A DNA stretch of 64,000 nt from Apiosordaria backusii (Eukaryota > Ascomycota > Sordariomycetes > Sordariales > Lasiosphaeriaceae). The notes beneath the pieces were generated by a model. That model was not told the DNA's origin, did no database searches, and saw only the letters and a list, made by a program, of their open reading frames with translations. Both the position numbers and the translations under genes were made by a program. Positions 42,568 to 53,195 of this stretch are shown here, in pieces (within the stretch, counting starts at the first letter, position 1; the number at the start of each line of letters is the position of its first letter). The stretch covers positions 744,001-808,000 of the forward strand of contig JAUKTV010000010.1 in NCBI GenBank assembly GCA_030549205.1. The letters run 5' to 3'.

Positions 42568-43914
42568 ATGGGCGAAAGGATAGCTATTCCCATGGTCGAT
42601 CAGGCTCGTGATGCCATGATTGCTACATCATGCTTGTGGGTTGCGTTCGGGCTGGTGGTTGCGGGCAGGATATTCGCTCGATACAGAGGGATTGGAATTG
42701 GGCTCGATGACATTCTGGCCGTTGTTGCCTTCGTGAGTATTTCTTGGAGGATCTGTGAGGTATGTCGGCAAACTAATCATGGATAACAACGTGTAGTTCC
42801 TCACTGGGTGTACCATCGGATTCAATGCAGCAGTCTTTTCCTCCGGCGTGGGACACGATATGGTTCAAGGCTCTGACCTGTTTCCTAAACGTGAGTAGCC
42901 ATGCAGAATTGTGGGCGACGAATACTAACATCCAGTAGTCATGAATAACATGGAGTTCAATTTGAAAGTGACCTTCGCTTTCACACTCGTTTACCTCTGG
43001 GCCCTGTTTGCCCTCAAAATGAGCCAGCTGGGATTTTACCTTCGCGCCTTCTCCTTGCATCTCAAGATCTGGATTTACATCGTCTCGGCCATCTGCATCG
43101 TCTGGGCCATATTTTTCACCTTTCTCTTCACCTTCCTCTGCGACCCGATCGAGCAACAGTGGACATTGGAGCGCATCGGCCACTGCATGGACCAAATCTT
43201 GGTGCTCAAGTGCATCATCATGACCAACATCCTTACCGATCTGATGATTGTCATTTTGCCAATGCGGACGGTTTGGAAGCTACAGATGAGGACGACAGAA
43301 AAGGTTGCTGTTGCGGGGTGCTTTGCTATCGGACTTGCGTACGTTATTGTCTTCAATGCTCTCTACTGTCTAGTCAGTGTCTAACAACTGACTCTCTAGA
43401 TGTGTCGTCATTGGCCTCGTCCGCTTCGGTCAGATCTTTGTCATCGACATGGCCAGCAACTTCACCGGCACCTCGATGACCACTTTCATGCTATGCACTG
43501 TTGAATTGATGCTTGCGGGCATTGTCATCAACATCCCTATGCTCCGGCCATTTTACTTACGATGGAGACAAAAGCACAAGTCATCCAACGACAACACTGC
43601 ATATGCCGACCCCGGCACACTCAAAGGGGTGAGAAGTGGCAAGACAACACCATTGCCATCAGTTAAGGGCAATTACAGTGCTTGGATCGAGTTGGTATGT
43701 CGTATTCTTGATGTGTATCAAAGAAGGGTAAATACTGACGGTTTCTCTGTTTCAGGACGATGACAAGGATCGCGACTCGGAAAGCAACCACGATGACAGA
43801 TCGGAGCGAAAGCTGACGAGGCAACCGGGCCCGGGCCCAGACCCAGAAGTCGGTTCGCCAACCGAGCCCTCAGCAATTCACATCTCGACAAAGTGGACCG
43901 TCACCCGCGATTGA
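42568..43914 (+). CDS. Fungal rhodopsin-type (PTH11-like) seven-span membrane protein
   Basis: Five exons, 42568-42732, 42797-42890, 42939-43338, 43400-43694 and 43756-43914, with GT..AG introns in matching phases, giving 370 residues. Seven hydrophobic spans are visible, beginning ATSCLWVAFGLVVAGRIFAR (1) and DDILAVVAFFLTG (2), and including LVYLWALFALKMSQLGFYLR, IWIYIVSAICIVWAIFF and ILTDLMIVILPMRTVWKL. The phrases LTDLMIVILPMRTVWKLQM and the acidic polar tail are typical of the large fungal rhodopsin-domain family related to Pth11. There is no N-terminal CFEM domain. Members can act in surface sensing, but this one has no assigned ligand. Intact. Confidence 0.88.
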
Positions 43915-44494
43915 CATGAGCTATCGGTGGTATTTTCTCGATTTGCAGCATCATTCTTGGGCGGCGGTTTGCATGTTCACTGCGCATCTAGACCGTTTTC
44001 TTCCAGGGCATCACAGCACCTCAACGACAGTGGTACAGACAAGGTCAAGTCACACATCATTGCACCTTCTTATTACATTCCTTTTTATACCCCGTTTCAG
44101 CCTGTATACAACCTATAATAAAACATGTCGTGGCCTTCAACACATATCCGCCTTCGGTAGTCAGTGAGCGATTCGTGTATGATCGCCGCCGTGGCCCGGA
44201 CCCTGGTGGCCCAAAGCTTCCGCCTCCGACTCCCGAACCAAACCGTCCGATGTTTCCACCTTGCGGCGCTATATCGCTGTCTTCTCTAGAGTACATCTTA
44301 CCGAACTTGGCGCTGCAACTCTACCTTGTGCAGCAATACCATGATGTCCCGGTTTGCACAACTTACACATTGTGAAAGTCTAGAATTTTGGATGCATCCC
44401 CCCTCATGATATCAAGAATTCGTGTGTCTCGGGCCCTATCCGGGTGGAGGCCAACCACAGCTATGGCCATCTACCACACTTGGGATGACAGGAG

Positions 44495-44505
44495 TATATA
44501 AATAG
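44495..44505 (+). promoter_or_regulatory. TATA-like box of the small secreted protein gene
   Basis: The string TATATAAATAG lies 216 nt before the start codon, with a pyrimidine-rich leader and an ATC repeat between. Position fits a core promoter of a strongly expressed fungal gene. Confidence 0.5.
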
Positions 44506-44592
44506 AACCGTAGACATTCTCTTTCAGATGACAAGACGTATATAGATACCTCTAGCCCCCTCCTCCTTCATCAAACACTCGTTCATGATCAC

Positions 44593-44618
44593 CATCATCA
44601 TCATCATCATCATCATCA
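44593..44618 (+). repeat. (ATC)n trinucleotide microsatellite
   Basis: About eight uninterrupted CAT/ATC triplets followed by a short CA run, in the presumed 5' leader of the downstream gene. Confidence 0.85.
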
Positions 44619-44720
44619 CACACACATTTCACCTCTCCTGTGTAGTTATCACCAGCCACTCTTGATACCAAGACTCAAATCACTTCACTCCATCGACAGC
44701 ACACAATCCACTTGCCCGAA

Positions 44721-44984
44721 ATGCCCTCCACCGCCTTCTTCACCACAAAAACAACTGCCCTCTTCCTCTTCCTCGGCATCTTCACCTCCTCCGCCCTATC
44801 AGTCAGCTGCGCCAACAAAGGCCACGTTGCCTGCGGGAACCAGTTCGGCGCCCCGCCTCCCGACGGCGCGATCTATGTCTGCAACGCCCTCATGCAGTGG
44901 GAGCTGTCGGACCAGTGCGACGGGGGCTCGGCTTGCACTCAGCTGAATGGTGACACTACGACCGCTCATTGCAGCAAGTACTAG
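44721..44984 (+). CDS. Small secreted cysteine-rich protein
   Basis: Single exon, 87 residues. A clear signal peptide (TTALFLFLGIFTSSALSVS, about residues 10-28) is followed by a mature chain of about 58 residues with six cysteines (SCANKGHVAC, YVCNALMQW, DQCDGGSAC, AHC), enough for three disulfide bonds. No family is recognised. Small secreted Cys-rich proteins in fungi include effector candidates and antimicrobial or surface proteins, so the role is open. A TATA-like box lies upstream. Confidence 0.75.
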   Translation: MPSTAFFTTKTTALFLFLGIFTSSALSVSCANKGHVACGNQFGAPPPDGAIYVCNALMQWELSDQCDGGSACTQLNGDTTTAHCSKY

Positions 44985-46195
44985 TATGATACGAATGCTT
45001 GAGAAGTTGTTAGATAAATGCGGTGGTGTGAGGTACGGATAGAATAGACTTGGTGGAGATAAGGGTTATGGATAGATAGACTTTTTCTTTTTCTTTTTCT
45101 GTGGAAAACAGGAAGAGGTGGAGGAGTTGTGGTGTTCGCGTACTGACTGGGGCTTATATTGGGGGGTTCGGTCCCGTCTTCAAGGGTTGTCTCGCGTGGA
45201 CTTTGGATAGGTAGTTGGGAATAAAGTATCAAATCATTCTCATTACCTACCTACCTATATTTTAGGACCATGTGTGTGTACGAGTTTCGTCTTCAGAATT
45301 GATGCCCATTTTGATCAAAGTTCTTGATCGGCATGTTAACGGTAGCAAAGTATATTTGCATCAATGAGCAGGAGGAATCCATACAAATCCAACTGAAACA
45401 CCCATACAAGTACGTAGCTATACATTTTACCTCCAAGCCACACAGCTCTAAACCACTATCAACGTACAATAAAGTTCAAGTTCACTGCTTGCACTTTCTC
45501 ACAGGCTACAAACTGAAAGTTATACAAACACTACCAAGTCAAAAAACTCTGATCCCAGTCAAATGTAATAAAGTTCAAATCCTTCTTTTACACTTTCACA
45601 AATTGACAGTCATACAAGCCTTTCAAGCCACACAACTCTCACGACACTCAAATACAATAGAGTTCAGACCCCCTTCTTTTACACTTTCATAAATCATAAA
45701 CTCAAAGTCATACAAGTCTTTCAAGTCATACAACTTTACTAGCAAGGCACACAACTCCAACCACACCTAACTGTATACAACAAACTTCAAACTCACTTCC
45801 TTGACACTTTCACAGAGTACAAACTCAAAATCATAACATTCGCAGGCCACACAAATTCTAAAATTCCACACTATAAAAGCTGCAAAGAGTACCTAGCTAG
45901 CTAGCTCAGTTTACACACACTCGGTCATAAAACCACCTGCGTCCAGGGGCTTTATGACTTTGTTTTGAAGTTGGTTTTTTTCTTTTCCTAAAGAAACAAA
46001 AGAGTCCTCTTTCGTCAACCCATCCCCCAAAAGAATCAAAAGGTTAGGTACAAATCAAACTTCCTCGGTTCCTCTTTCTCGTTCTTTCACCCCTTCTCAT
46101 ACCAATCCCATCATCTTGTAACCCCTTTTCTCTCGTCCTCGTCGAGTTGGTGTCTCTTTCATGTCATAGACGGAGGAGACCTTCATCTCCTCAAC
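44985..46195. other. Intergenic with degenerate repeats
   Basis: 3' flank of the small secreted protein gene, then the repeat array at 45430-45870, then the 3' flank of the proline-rich gene. No gene is supported; the plus-strand frame at 45324-45692 lies in the repeats. Confidence 0.5.
45430..45870. repeat. Degenerate tandem array, unit about 90-120 bp
   Basis: Recurring phrases: AATAAAGTTCAAG near 45468, AATAAAGTTCAAAT near 45567, AATAGAGTTCAGAC near 45655 and AACAAACTTCAAAC near 45778. Each is followed by a CTTTCACA-type string and a CAAACT.AAAGTCATACAA-type string. Roughly four diverged copies. Confidence 0.6.
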
Positions 46196-47191
46196 TTAGA
46201 TGGGAGTGGGGCGGGGGACGCGGGTGAAGCTCTTGGTCGGCCTGGGAGGGAGGGGGCGAGCACTCCGGGTCACGGTCGGCTTGGGGGGAGTGACGGGCTT
46301 GGTGGGCTTAGGGGGGGTGACTGGCTTGGTGGGCTTGGGAGGAGTCACAGGCTTGGTGGGCTTGGGAGGAAGGGCGGTCTTGGTCGGCTTGGGAGGGGCG
46401 ACAGTCCTGGTTGGCTTGGGAGGAGTGACAGTCCTGGTTGGCTTGGGAGGAGTGACAGGCTTGGTGGGTTTGGGAGGAGTGACAGGCTTAGTGGGCTTGG
46501 GAGGAGTTACAGGCTTGGTGGGCTTGGGGGGAGTGACAGGCTTGGTCGGCTTAGGAGGAGGAGGGCGGACGGAGCGAGTGGGCTTGGGCTCATCGCGGGC
46601 AGCCTTGGTCCTGGTGAGAGTCGGGCGAGGGGGGAGCCCAACAGAGCGGGTTGGCCTAGGTGGAAGCTCAACGGAGCGAGTTGGCCTAGGAGGAAGCTCA
46701 ACGGAGCGGGTTGGCCTAGGAGGAAGCTCAACGGAGCGAGTTGGCCTAGGAGGAAGCTCAACGGAGCGGGTTGGCCTGGGAGGAGGGGGGCGGACGGAAC
46801 GGGTAGGCTTGGGCTCATCGCGAGCAGCCTTGGACTTGGTAGGACGGGGAGGGCGGACGGAGCGGGTCACAACCGGCTTAGTGGGCTTAGGAGGGAGAGG
46901 AACCACAGACTTGGTGGGCTTCGGGGGAGGAGGAACCACGGGCTTGGTCGGCTTGGGAGGAGCAGCGCTCTTAGTCGGCTTCGGGGGAGGCGGCTTGACC
47001 GACTTGGTAGGCTTGGGCGGGAGGACCACGGACTTGGTTGGCTTGACGGGAGGAATAATGCCAGTGGGACGACCAGTCGGGCGGGGAGGACGGGTAGCCA
47101 CAAGGTCCACCTCACCGTCAGCGACGGGGAGGGCAACCGCCTGCTGGATGGCCGCAGCCGCAGCGAGAAGGGTGAAGAGAATGCGAGTCAT
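46196..47191 (-). CDS. Secreted proline/lysine/threonine repeat protein
   Basis: Single exon, 331 residues. The signal peptide (about 1-20, TRILFTLLAAAAAIQQAVA) is followed almost wholly by short repeats: KPTKSV-type units, an array of PPRPTRSVEL (10 residues), and an array of PPKPTKPVT (9 residues). The longer block AARDEPKPTRSVRPPPP occurs twice. It has no cysteines in the mature part, is very basic and extended, and resembles proline-rich cell-wall or surface proteins. A wall or matrix role is inferred. The complementary strand is also open for 334 codons, a by-product of the repeats. Confidence 0.78.
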   Translation of the reverse strand: MTRILFTLLAAAAAIQQAVALPVADGEVDLVATRPPRPTGRPTGIIPPVKPTKSVVLPPKPTKSVKPPPPKPTKSAAPPKPTKPVVPPPPKPTKSVVPLPPKPTKPVVTRSVRPPRPTKSKAARDEPKPTRSVRPPPPRPTRSVELPPRPTRSVELPPRPTRSVELPPRPTRSVELPPRPTRSVGLPPRPTLTRTKAARDEPKPTRSVRPPPPKPTKPVTPPKPTKPVTPPKPTKPVTPPKPTKPVTPPKPTRTVTPPKPTRTVAPPKPTKTALPPKPTKPVTPPKPTKPVTPPKPTKPVTPPKPTVTRSARPLPPRPTKSFTRVPRPTPI

Positions 47192-49732
47192 CGTGAAGAC
47201 TTGAGAACTGTTCCTAGAAGCTGAAACTTGCTACCCAAGTGCCTGAGAAGATGAGCCTGTCGAGAAAAGAAGCTGTTGCCAACCTGTGTCATCCACCACG
47301 TTTATATACCCATTGGACACCTCATCTGCGATTCACATGCGCAATCAGGATGCAACGATGTCGCCACGATTGTGTAGATGTTCGTCCATGCCTGGCCACG
47401 ACTGAGCCAAGGATACCCGAGATTGAGATTGTAACCCAGAGAACAGGACTTTCGACTATCTGGTGAATCATCTCACTGGTTCCCCTGATTGTAGTTCGAC
47501 GTCCGGGCGGCGCAACGTTGAGGCGGCTCCATAGAGTGCGGTAGAAATTAAAGAGCAAGCCTCAATATAGTCGGAACTCATGATACAGCATTGCTGCAGC
47601 AAAATTGAGTAGCCAATTTGTGGCTCACAACGCGTAACGTCGTCCCCGGTAAATGTCAAGGTCGAGGGGCAGTTGTGCCCATTTTCCCGCCCAACGGGAG
47701 ACAGGCGCTTAACCGCAACAATAACATGTCGTGATCTACCTGCGAATATCGTCAGTTGAAATAACCGGCTGCGGGCAGATTTGTATAGAGGAAATCTTTC
47801 TTTTCTTAGAACGTATAGATCCGCCAACCCGGTCAACCGCCTGCGGGCCGAGCAAGCAAGCTACGAAGCCCAGAACTGTGGCTTTGACCTCTGCTAACAT
47901 CAGCACTTCTTCGACAGATGCTCTCCTCAGATCTCTTGATGTTCAATCCTCAGCTGAATCAGGGGTATCGGCAGGTGGTCTTGGCATGCTCTTTAGCCTC
48001 ACAAGTGCCGGTAAGGCGACAACACCAATTGCTTATTAGGTTCCGAGCGATCTAGAATGCAGTGGATTTGTGGGGGATAGTGCAACCACGGAGAAAGGAG
48101 GTCGACGTAAGCTTCATAAGCTTATCCGGGACGTTTATGACGAGCAGTGGGTGGACGACATGGTTGCAAAAGGTCTGGGGACGCACCCAACGGGACTAGC
48201 AGCGTGCATCATGCTCCACCCGGATCTTGTTGATTGGGATCGCCAGGGTGTCGTCGAGGTGGTGGATGGTCATACAATCAAGCGTGGTAGAGTCGCAGAA
48301 AACACGGAGGCTGTTTACCCGCAACGCTAGGACAGAAACAGCTCCGCTTGCCACAAGATTTGGCATATTTCTCCGTGCACGCCAATGTAGTCAAGATAGC
48401 CAAGATGGCTGGACACGACTCTGAGCGGATTGTCACCCGTCGGCGTCGTCATCACCAGAACCTCATGCGATCTAGCTCGAGGGTAGCGGAATCTGCCGGT
48501 TTGGCGAGACGAGGCTAGCTCTGCGATGATCCCGACGTCGGGAGCAGGTTTCCCCATGTTTTCGCTTCCTCTCGTCCAGGAAAGAGTCGAATGCTACCTG
48601 GTGGTGGTGTTTGGCTGTGCTCCAGCTATCGCTTCGACGCGCCTCCAGCGTTAGCGAGAGACGGGATCGGGGGTAAAGTCAACGGGGTCTCACCGAGGCT
48701 AAAGTCGCGAGAATGCGGGGGGAAGACAGGGAAAGTTGAAGAAAAAAGTTGCAGATGGGAGTGGCTGCCCACATCCCGGGCGGAGAGGGCGGGTATCATG
48801 TCCGAGAAGCGGACCCAGATCCGTACAGAGTTGGTTAGAGTTGGTTCAAGTTGGGGAACCCCTGGTTGGAGATAAGTTGGTTGCAATTCTGCGCCAAGCG
48901 GAGAGACGCCCTGGTTACTACCATCATCCAATCGAGAGACTGGAAAGTTCGAGAAGCGAGAGCTGGTTGGTGAGCAAATATGGTGGGGAGGTTCTCAAAT
49001 CGACGTGCCTGTCGAGCGTCATGTCGGAATCAGAAAAGGGGTGTGAAGCAATCTGGTATGTATGCCCGAAAACGACATGGTGTAACGGCCTTGGACTTGG
49101 CCCTGAGAGATGTGGCAGTGGGAAGCGAGTGGGAGCCTTTTGAACATTGTCGAACATCGTCTCTCAGCAGCAGGTTACCGCCAAGTAAGAGGAAACTGAA
49201 AAACTTCAAAAAATTGGACAACAATTAGAGGCGAAAAGGAGAAAGAGAACGGTCCGAATATCTTGTACGCGCGCGAATCGCGGAGAATAGTCTGTTCAAG
49301 AAGTGGTGGTATTGTGCTTGATTTCGCCTTCATTGCTCCAGGATCATGGTTCAAAGCAACGGAAAGGTGACCGACCACCCTTTCGTGTGCGGCAGTCACA
49401 ATTGCATCAGAGCGTTTGCAAACCTGGACAATGAAAGTTGGATGTTGGAAGAGCTGGGTGAGCTACGTACATCCATGCGCAATATAGACAAAAGAACGGA
49501 TAAAAAGTGCAAAACATCGTCCCGTCTTCCATCTGGTGACGCAAGCTGACAAGCGCTGCAACCTCGGTGCCCAAACGACCCAAACGACCCAAATGACCCA
49601 AACGACCCTGACATCCCAAACCAAATCTCAACACATGAGTCAAATGGCGCCATAATCGTAATCCATGAATAAGATCATTCACACCTCCAACCACTCGAGT
49701 TCCCTTCGCGGTCCGCCTTTCCCACGCGTCTT
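47192..49732. other. Intergenic, 2.5 kb, no supported gene
   Basis: Short frames exist on the plus strand (47731-48039 and 48070-48330). The second reads GLGTHPTGLAACIMLHPDLVDW, which looks protein-like, but it has no plausible start or partner exon and I cannot assign it. A nine-base tandem repeat with consensus CGACCCAAA (about five copies) lies at 49570-49612. The rest is unassigned. Confidence 0.4.
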
Positions 49733-51190
49733 CTAGACACAATGTGACCACCAGTCGCTCAACTTGAGGCATTGATAAGGGGGCATGCAGTTTGTCGACC
49801 CTGTATATCCAATCCCACCACATTGTTTCCATTGGCCTACCAGATCACCAGTTGGAGTTGCCGTGGTACTAGTGATAATAGTAGGCGTCGTAAAAGGTCC
49901 AGTTGTTGAGGTCGGGAAAACAGTGCTCGTCGTGTCGACAGTCACAGTAGTTGTGACGGTGATCAACGATGGCTGGCTGGATGGCAGACTGGATGGTTGA
50001 CTAGATGGCTGGCTGGATGGCTGGCTAGATGGCTGGCTGGATGGCTGGCTAGATGGCTGACCAGCACTCCCCAAGGCAGCCGAGACAGTGTCCAGAAAGC
50101 CAGCATTCCCATACACCTGCGACATGTCCCTATTCACACCTGTCAGTCTCACTATCCCAATTCTCAAACCCCCCTCATTAACAAACTCACCAAGCCATCA
50201 CCCCCCCAAAACTGCCAAACTTCCTCGAGTACTCAATCACCCCCTTCAGTCCATCCCCACTAACATACCCCGTCCCCGCCGCCGTTGCACTCCCCGGCAC
50301 CCCCAACAGCACCTTCACCCCCTTATTCTTACTCTCCTGCCTAGCCCACTGATCCCAAACATCAAAATTGAACGCACTCTGCGTCTCCTCCCCCGATTTC
50401 CAATTCTGGACCCCACACCAATTATTATAAAACTGCACACTGACAAAATCAAACGCCACCTCATTCAGCATCTCCCCCATAGCACTATCAGGAAAGACAC
50501 ACTGCGGCGCACCCGACAGGTAGTACCTCTTTGTCTTATCTGTGTCCATCAGTCTCCGCAGTTCCCTGACAAAATCAACCATGTTCTGCGCTCCCGCCTC
50601 CAAGTCAATGTCGAATCCATCAATGACGGCCGAGCCAAAGGGTCGAAAGACAGAAGAAGATGAGGACGAGGTATTGGGCCCGAACATGGACCAGACCGTA
50701 CCGGCGAAGGAGACGGCTTCGGAGGGGGAGGAGAAGCCCCCCTCGCTGTACGTCGCTCCGCCGATGGACAGCAAGAGGGATTTGTTGTGGGCGGATTGGC
50801 AGATTTTAATGTCCTCCTCGATCTGAGGGCAGGATAGCAGCTGGCTGTTGGGGAACAGGGTGCAGTTGTCCCCTGCGTTGGCAAAGTTGATGTTAGTGGT
50901 GGGGGCTTTGATTGTGTAGAGGAAGGCCATGGGGATGACATTGATGGGGGTGTTGGCGCAATAAAAGGAGAGGCGTTGCTGGGCTCCGGCGGCGCTGTTG
51001 ATGGAGTTTTGACCTGGTTTGTCTCTCGTCAGTTTGAGGGTTCCTCTGAAATCAATGGTGGAGAAAGGAAGAGCTCACCCCAGTAGACTGCAATGTTGTT
51101 CGAGGCCGAAGAGTCGAAGCCTGCGAAAGCTCGACCGGAGAGACATAGAATGAGGCTGCAGAGGGCCGTGACTTTGTGTGATCGAAACAT
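49733..51190 (-). CDS. GH18 class III-type chitinase with C-terminal CBM1
   Basis: Three exons, 51190-51079, 51013-50191 and 50129-49733, joined in phases 1 and 2, giving 443 residues. A signal peptide (about 1-23, ending GRAFA) is followed by a GH18 barrel. NIAVYWGQNS is at the first strand, SLLLSIGGATYS at the third and VIDGFDIDLE at the fourth, with catalytic E176. A Ser/Gln/Pro linker of SSQP repeats (12-bp DNA units) and a Thr-rich stretch lead to a CBM1: QWKQCGGIGYTGSTNC, then YQCLKLSDWWSHC. CBM1 modules bind cellulose or chitin. The enzyme cuts chitin outside the cell, in wall turnover or attack on other fungi. Intact. Confidence 0.93.
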
Positions 51191-52803
51191 TTTGGGAGTC
51201 GGTACAAACAAAGTCGAGGTTTTGCGAGGCTTGGTGAGAATAAAGTCGGTCGTGACGATGTTGAGCTGGTGGTGATCGAGTATGAGAGAGTGATCGTCGC
51301 AAGTGTCGGCTTTATAGACGGCCGGGCAGAGTCGAAAAGAGTTGAAGTCGCAGAGGAATAACAAGTGTTTAAGGCTGGTGTTCACTGAGTCGTTCCTTCC
51401 GTGTGTGAGGTGATGTTAGAACTTGAGGCTATAGTCTGGCATTGAAACTCATGTCATCCCTGGCGCTCATCTCATTTGTGTACCTCACCTTCAACGTTCA
51501 TGTCCATGACAGCAATCTTTTTTTGAAACCTAGGAAATAAGAGAAGTAAGAGAAAATCATCTGAACTTCCAGCCTGAAAGACATGGTAACTCCAGACACA
51601 TGGCACTGGGCCAGATCTGCTACGTTACACATTTGGTGACAAGATCGAGAGATTGAGGGGTACACATTCCACAAATCACACATCCCACCGACCTTTAAGC
51701 ATGCATCGTGGCCTCGGCCGTGACGAAGACCGTAGTATGTGAAGGAATGTGGTGTACGCGTGACATGGGAGAAATTGGATGCGAACCGTATCTTGGAGCT
51801 GGTGGAACATGAAACAAGGCAACTTCTTCGTTCTGAGGAGAACCTGTGAGATGACATGAAGAGGGAGATCGAAGTATGAGAGGGCCAGGTAGCATAGACA
51901 TTGTTGCAATTGTGACAGCCCGAGGTTGTCTTATCATGAGATGCGTTTTCACATGCTGTGTGGTTGGCCAATATTTGTGGCATTGTGCCTTGTCTATTGT
52001 AACGTAGGATTTTGCTAATAGGCATGGAAGCTCTCAAGTTCACTGTTTCTAAACTGTGAATGACCCCTTGCAGTAAGTAGAGGTCTCAACGTCCGTGTCT
52101 TGAAGATCATATGAACATGGAGGTCATAAATGCCATGCTCTAAGACTCGCTGAAGTAGCATGTTATGAAAGACAATGGCATTGAAGAGAGAAACAAAGAT
52201 TGAAGTCTTTTGTGGACGGTACATGTATTAGGCTTCAATGTTTGTTCTTTCCTAGAGAAAGCCTAATTCTGTGGTTGGATCCCTTTACACATGTGTGTGC
52301 TGTGTAAAAGTCTTACATGAACCTATTCTATTCTACACCCTCAGACACGCCGGAATTGCCAACAGTCTGGTCTCTACTTCATAATTCTCGATGCTCCAGT
52401 CACCATCAACGATCTTGAGATACCATGGCGAACCATCATGCCTGAGTGAGCAAAACCATTTTTCCCTTGACAACCACTGTGTACAATGTCAAGGAACAGT
52501 CGATTGTACGTTCAGCATCAAATTAGCACTCGTTTTCATTCTCTAATTAATTGATACAAATAGATTGACCATGTCGGTCTCCCTACAATGGAACTTGGAC
52601 ATTACCGCGCAATTCCGATATCAGTATCGCAAGGGGGTCCTCTAAGCAGCAACACCAGATGACATTCAACCAGTTGCCATTTTGGCATGTGAGCGCTTTC
52701 AAGAATTGAGCCTCGAGCACCCGCTGTTCCTTTTACCACAGGAATCTGATGTCCCCAACCTCCAAGACTCGTATTATTAATAGGGAAACATCATCCCCCC
52801 ATG
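51191..52803. other. Intergenic, chitinase promoter side
   Basis: No gene is supported; minus-strand frames at 51498-52043 and plus-strand shadows lack protein-like features. Confidence 0.45.
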
Positions 52804-53195
52804 ATGGGTGGGCAGTGAGCCAAGTCCAAACTGGCTTGACAGTCAAGTCAAGTAAGTAGGTCAAGTCAAATACGCCTTTTTTTTGACTGAGCCAAGTCAA
52901 GTCTTCCTATTGACTTGACTTGCAAGATATCAGGTCTATAATCATAACCCTAACGCTATTAGCCCAGGGTTAGGCTAGCCTGGGCCTTGGTCAGGGTCTC
53001 CTGGCTTCCGGCTTCCGGCTTCCGGCACCTGGCCCTCGCGCCGGCAAAAATAGCTTCCGGGTTCCGACTTGGCTTGACAAGTTCACGATACCAAGTCAAG
53101 TCGGTGACGGCTTCAAATGAGCTAGGCCGTCGTTTTGACAAGTCAAGTCAAATAAGACCCTCGACTTGACTTGACTTGGCTCATCGCCCACCCTG
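52804..53195. mobile_element. hAT-like miniature element, 392 bp
   Basis: The left end reads ATGGGTGGGCAGTGAGCCAA. The right end, reverse-complemented, reads CAGGGTGGGCGATGAGCCAA. The flanks CCCCCATG (52796-52803) and CCCCCATC (53196-53203) look like an 8-bp target duplication differing at one base. CAGGGTGGGC-type ends and 8-bp duplications are typical of hAT elements. Inside, near both ends, many CAAGTCAAGT/ACTTGACTTG subrepeats occur. There is no coding capacity, so this is a non-autonomous copy. Confidence 0.75.

Larger units (their letters stand above)
43915..44720. other. Intergenic upstream of the small secreted protein gene
   Basis: No gene is supported. It includes a TATA-like box at 44495-44505 and an (ATC)n microsatellite at about 44593-44618 in the likely leader of the gene at 44721. 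Confidence 0.55.

Noticed and set aside
38243..43914. Secondary-metabolite cluster around the P450
   Set aside because: No synthase, transporter or pathway regulator nearby; the neighbours are a decayed membrane-protein gene and a rhodopsin-type protein.
46200..47204. Plus-strand open frame of 334 codons, Gly/Leu/Val-rich
   Set aside because: It is the complement of the proline-rich repeat gene. The minus-strand product has a signal peptide and sensible composition, so the opposite frame is a by-product of the repeats.
48070..48330. Protein-like fragment containing THPTGLAACIMLHPDLVDW
   Set aside because: No start codon in good context, no splice partner and no recognised family; too little to call a gene.
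49975..50060. CRISPR-like short regular repeats
   Set aside because: Contiguous 12-bp units without spacers inside a coding linker of a eukaryotic gene.
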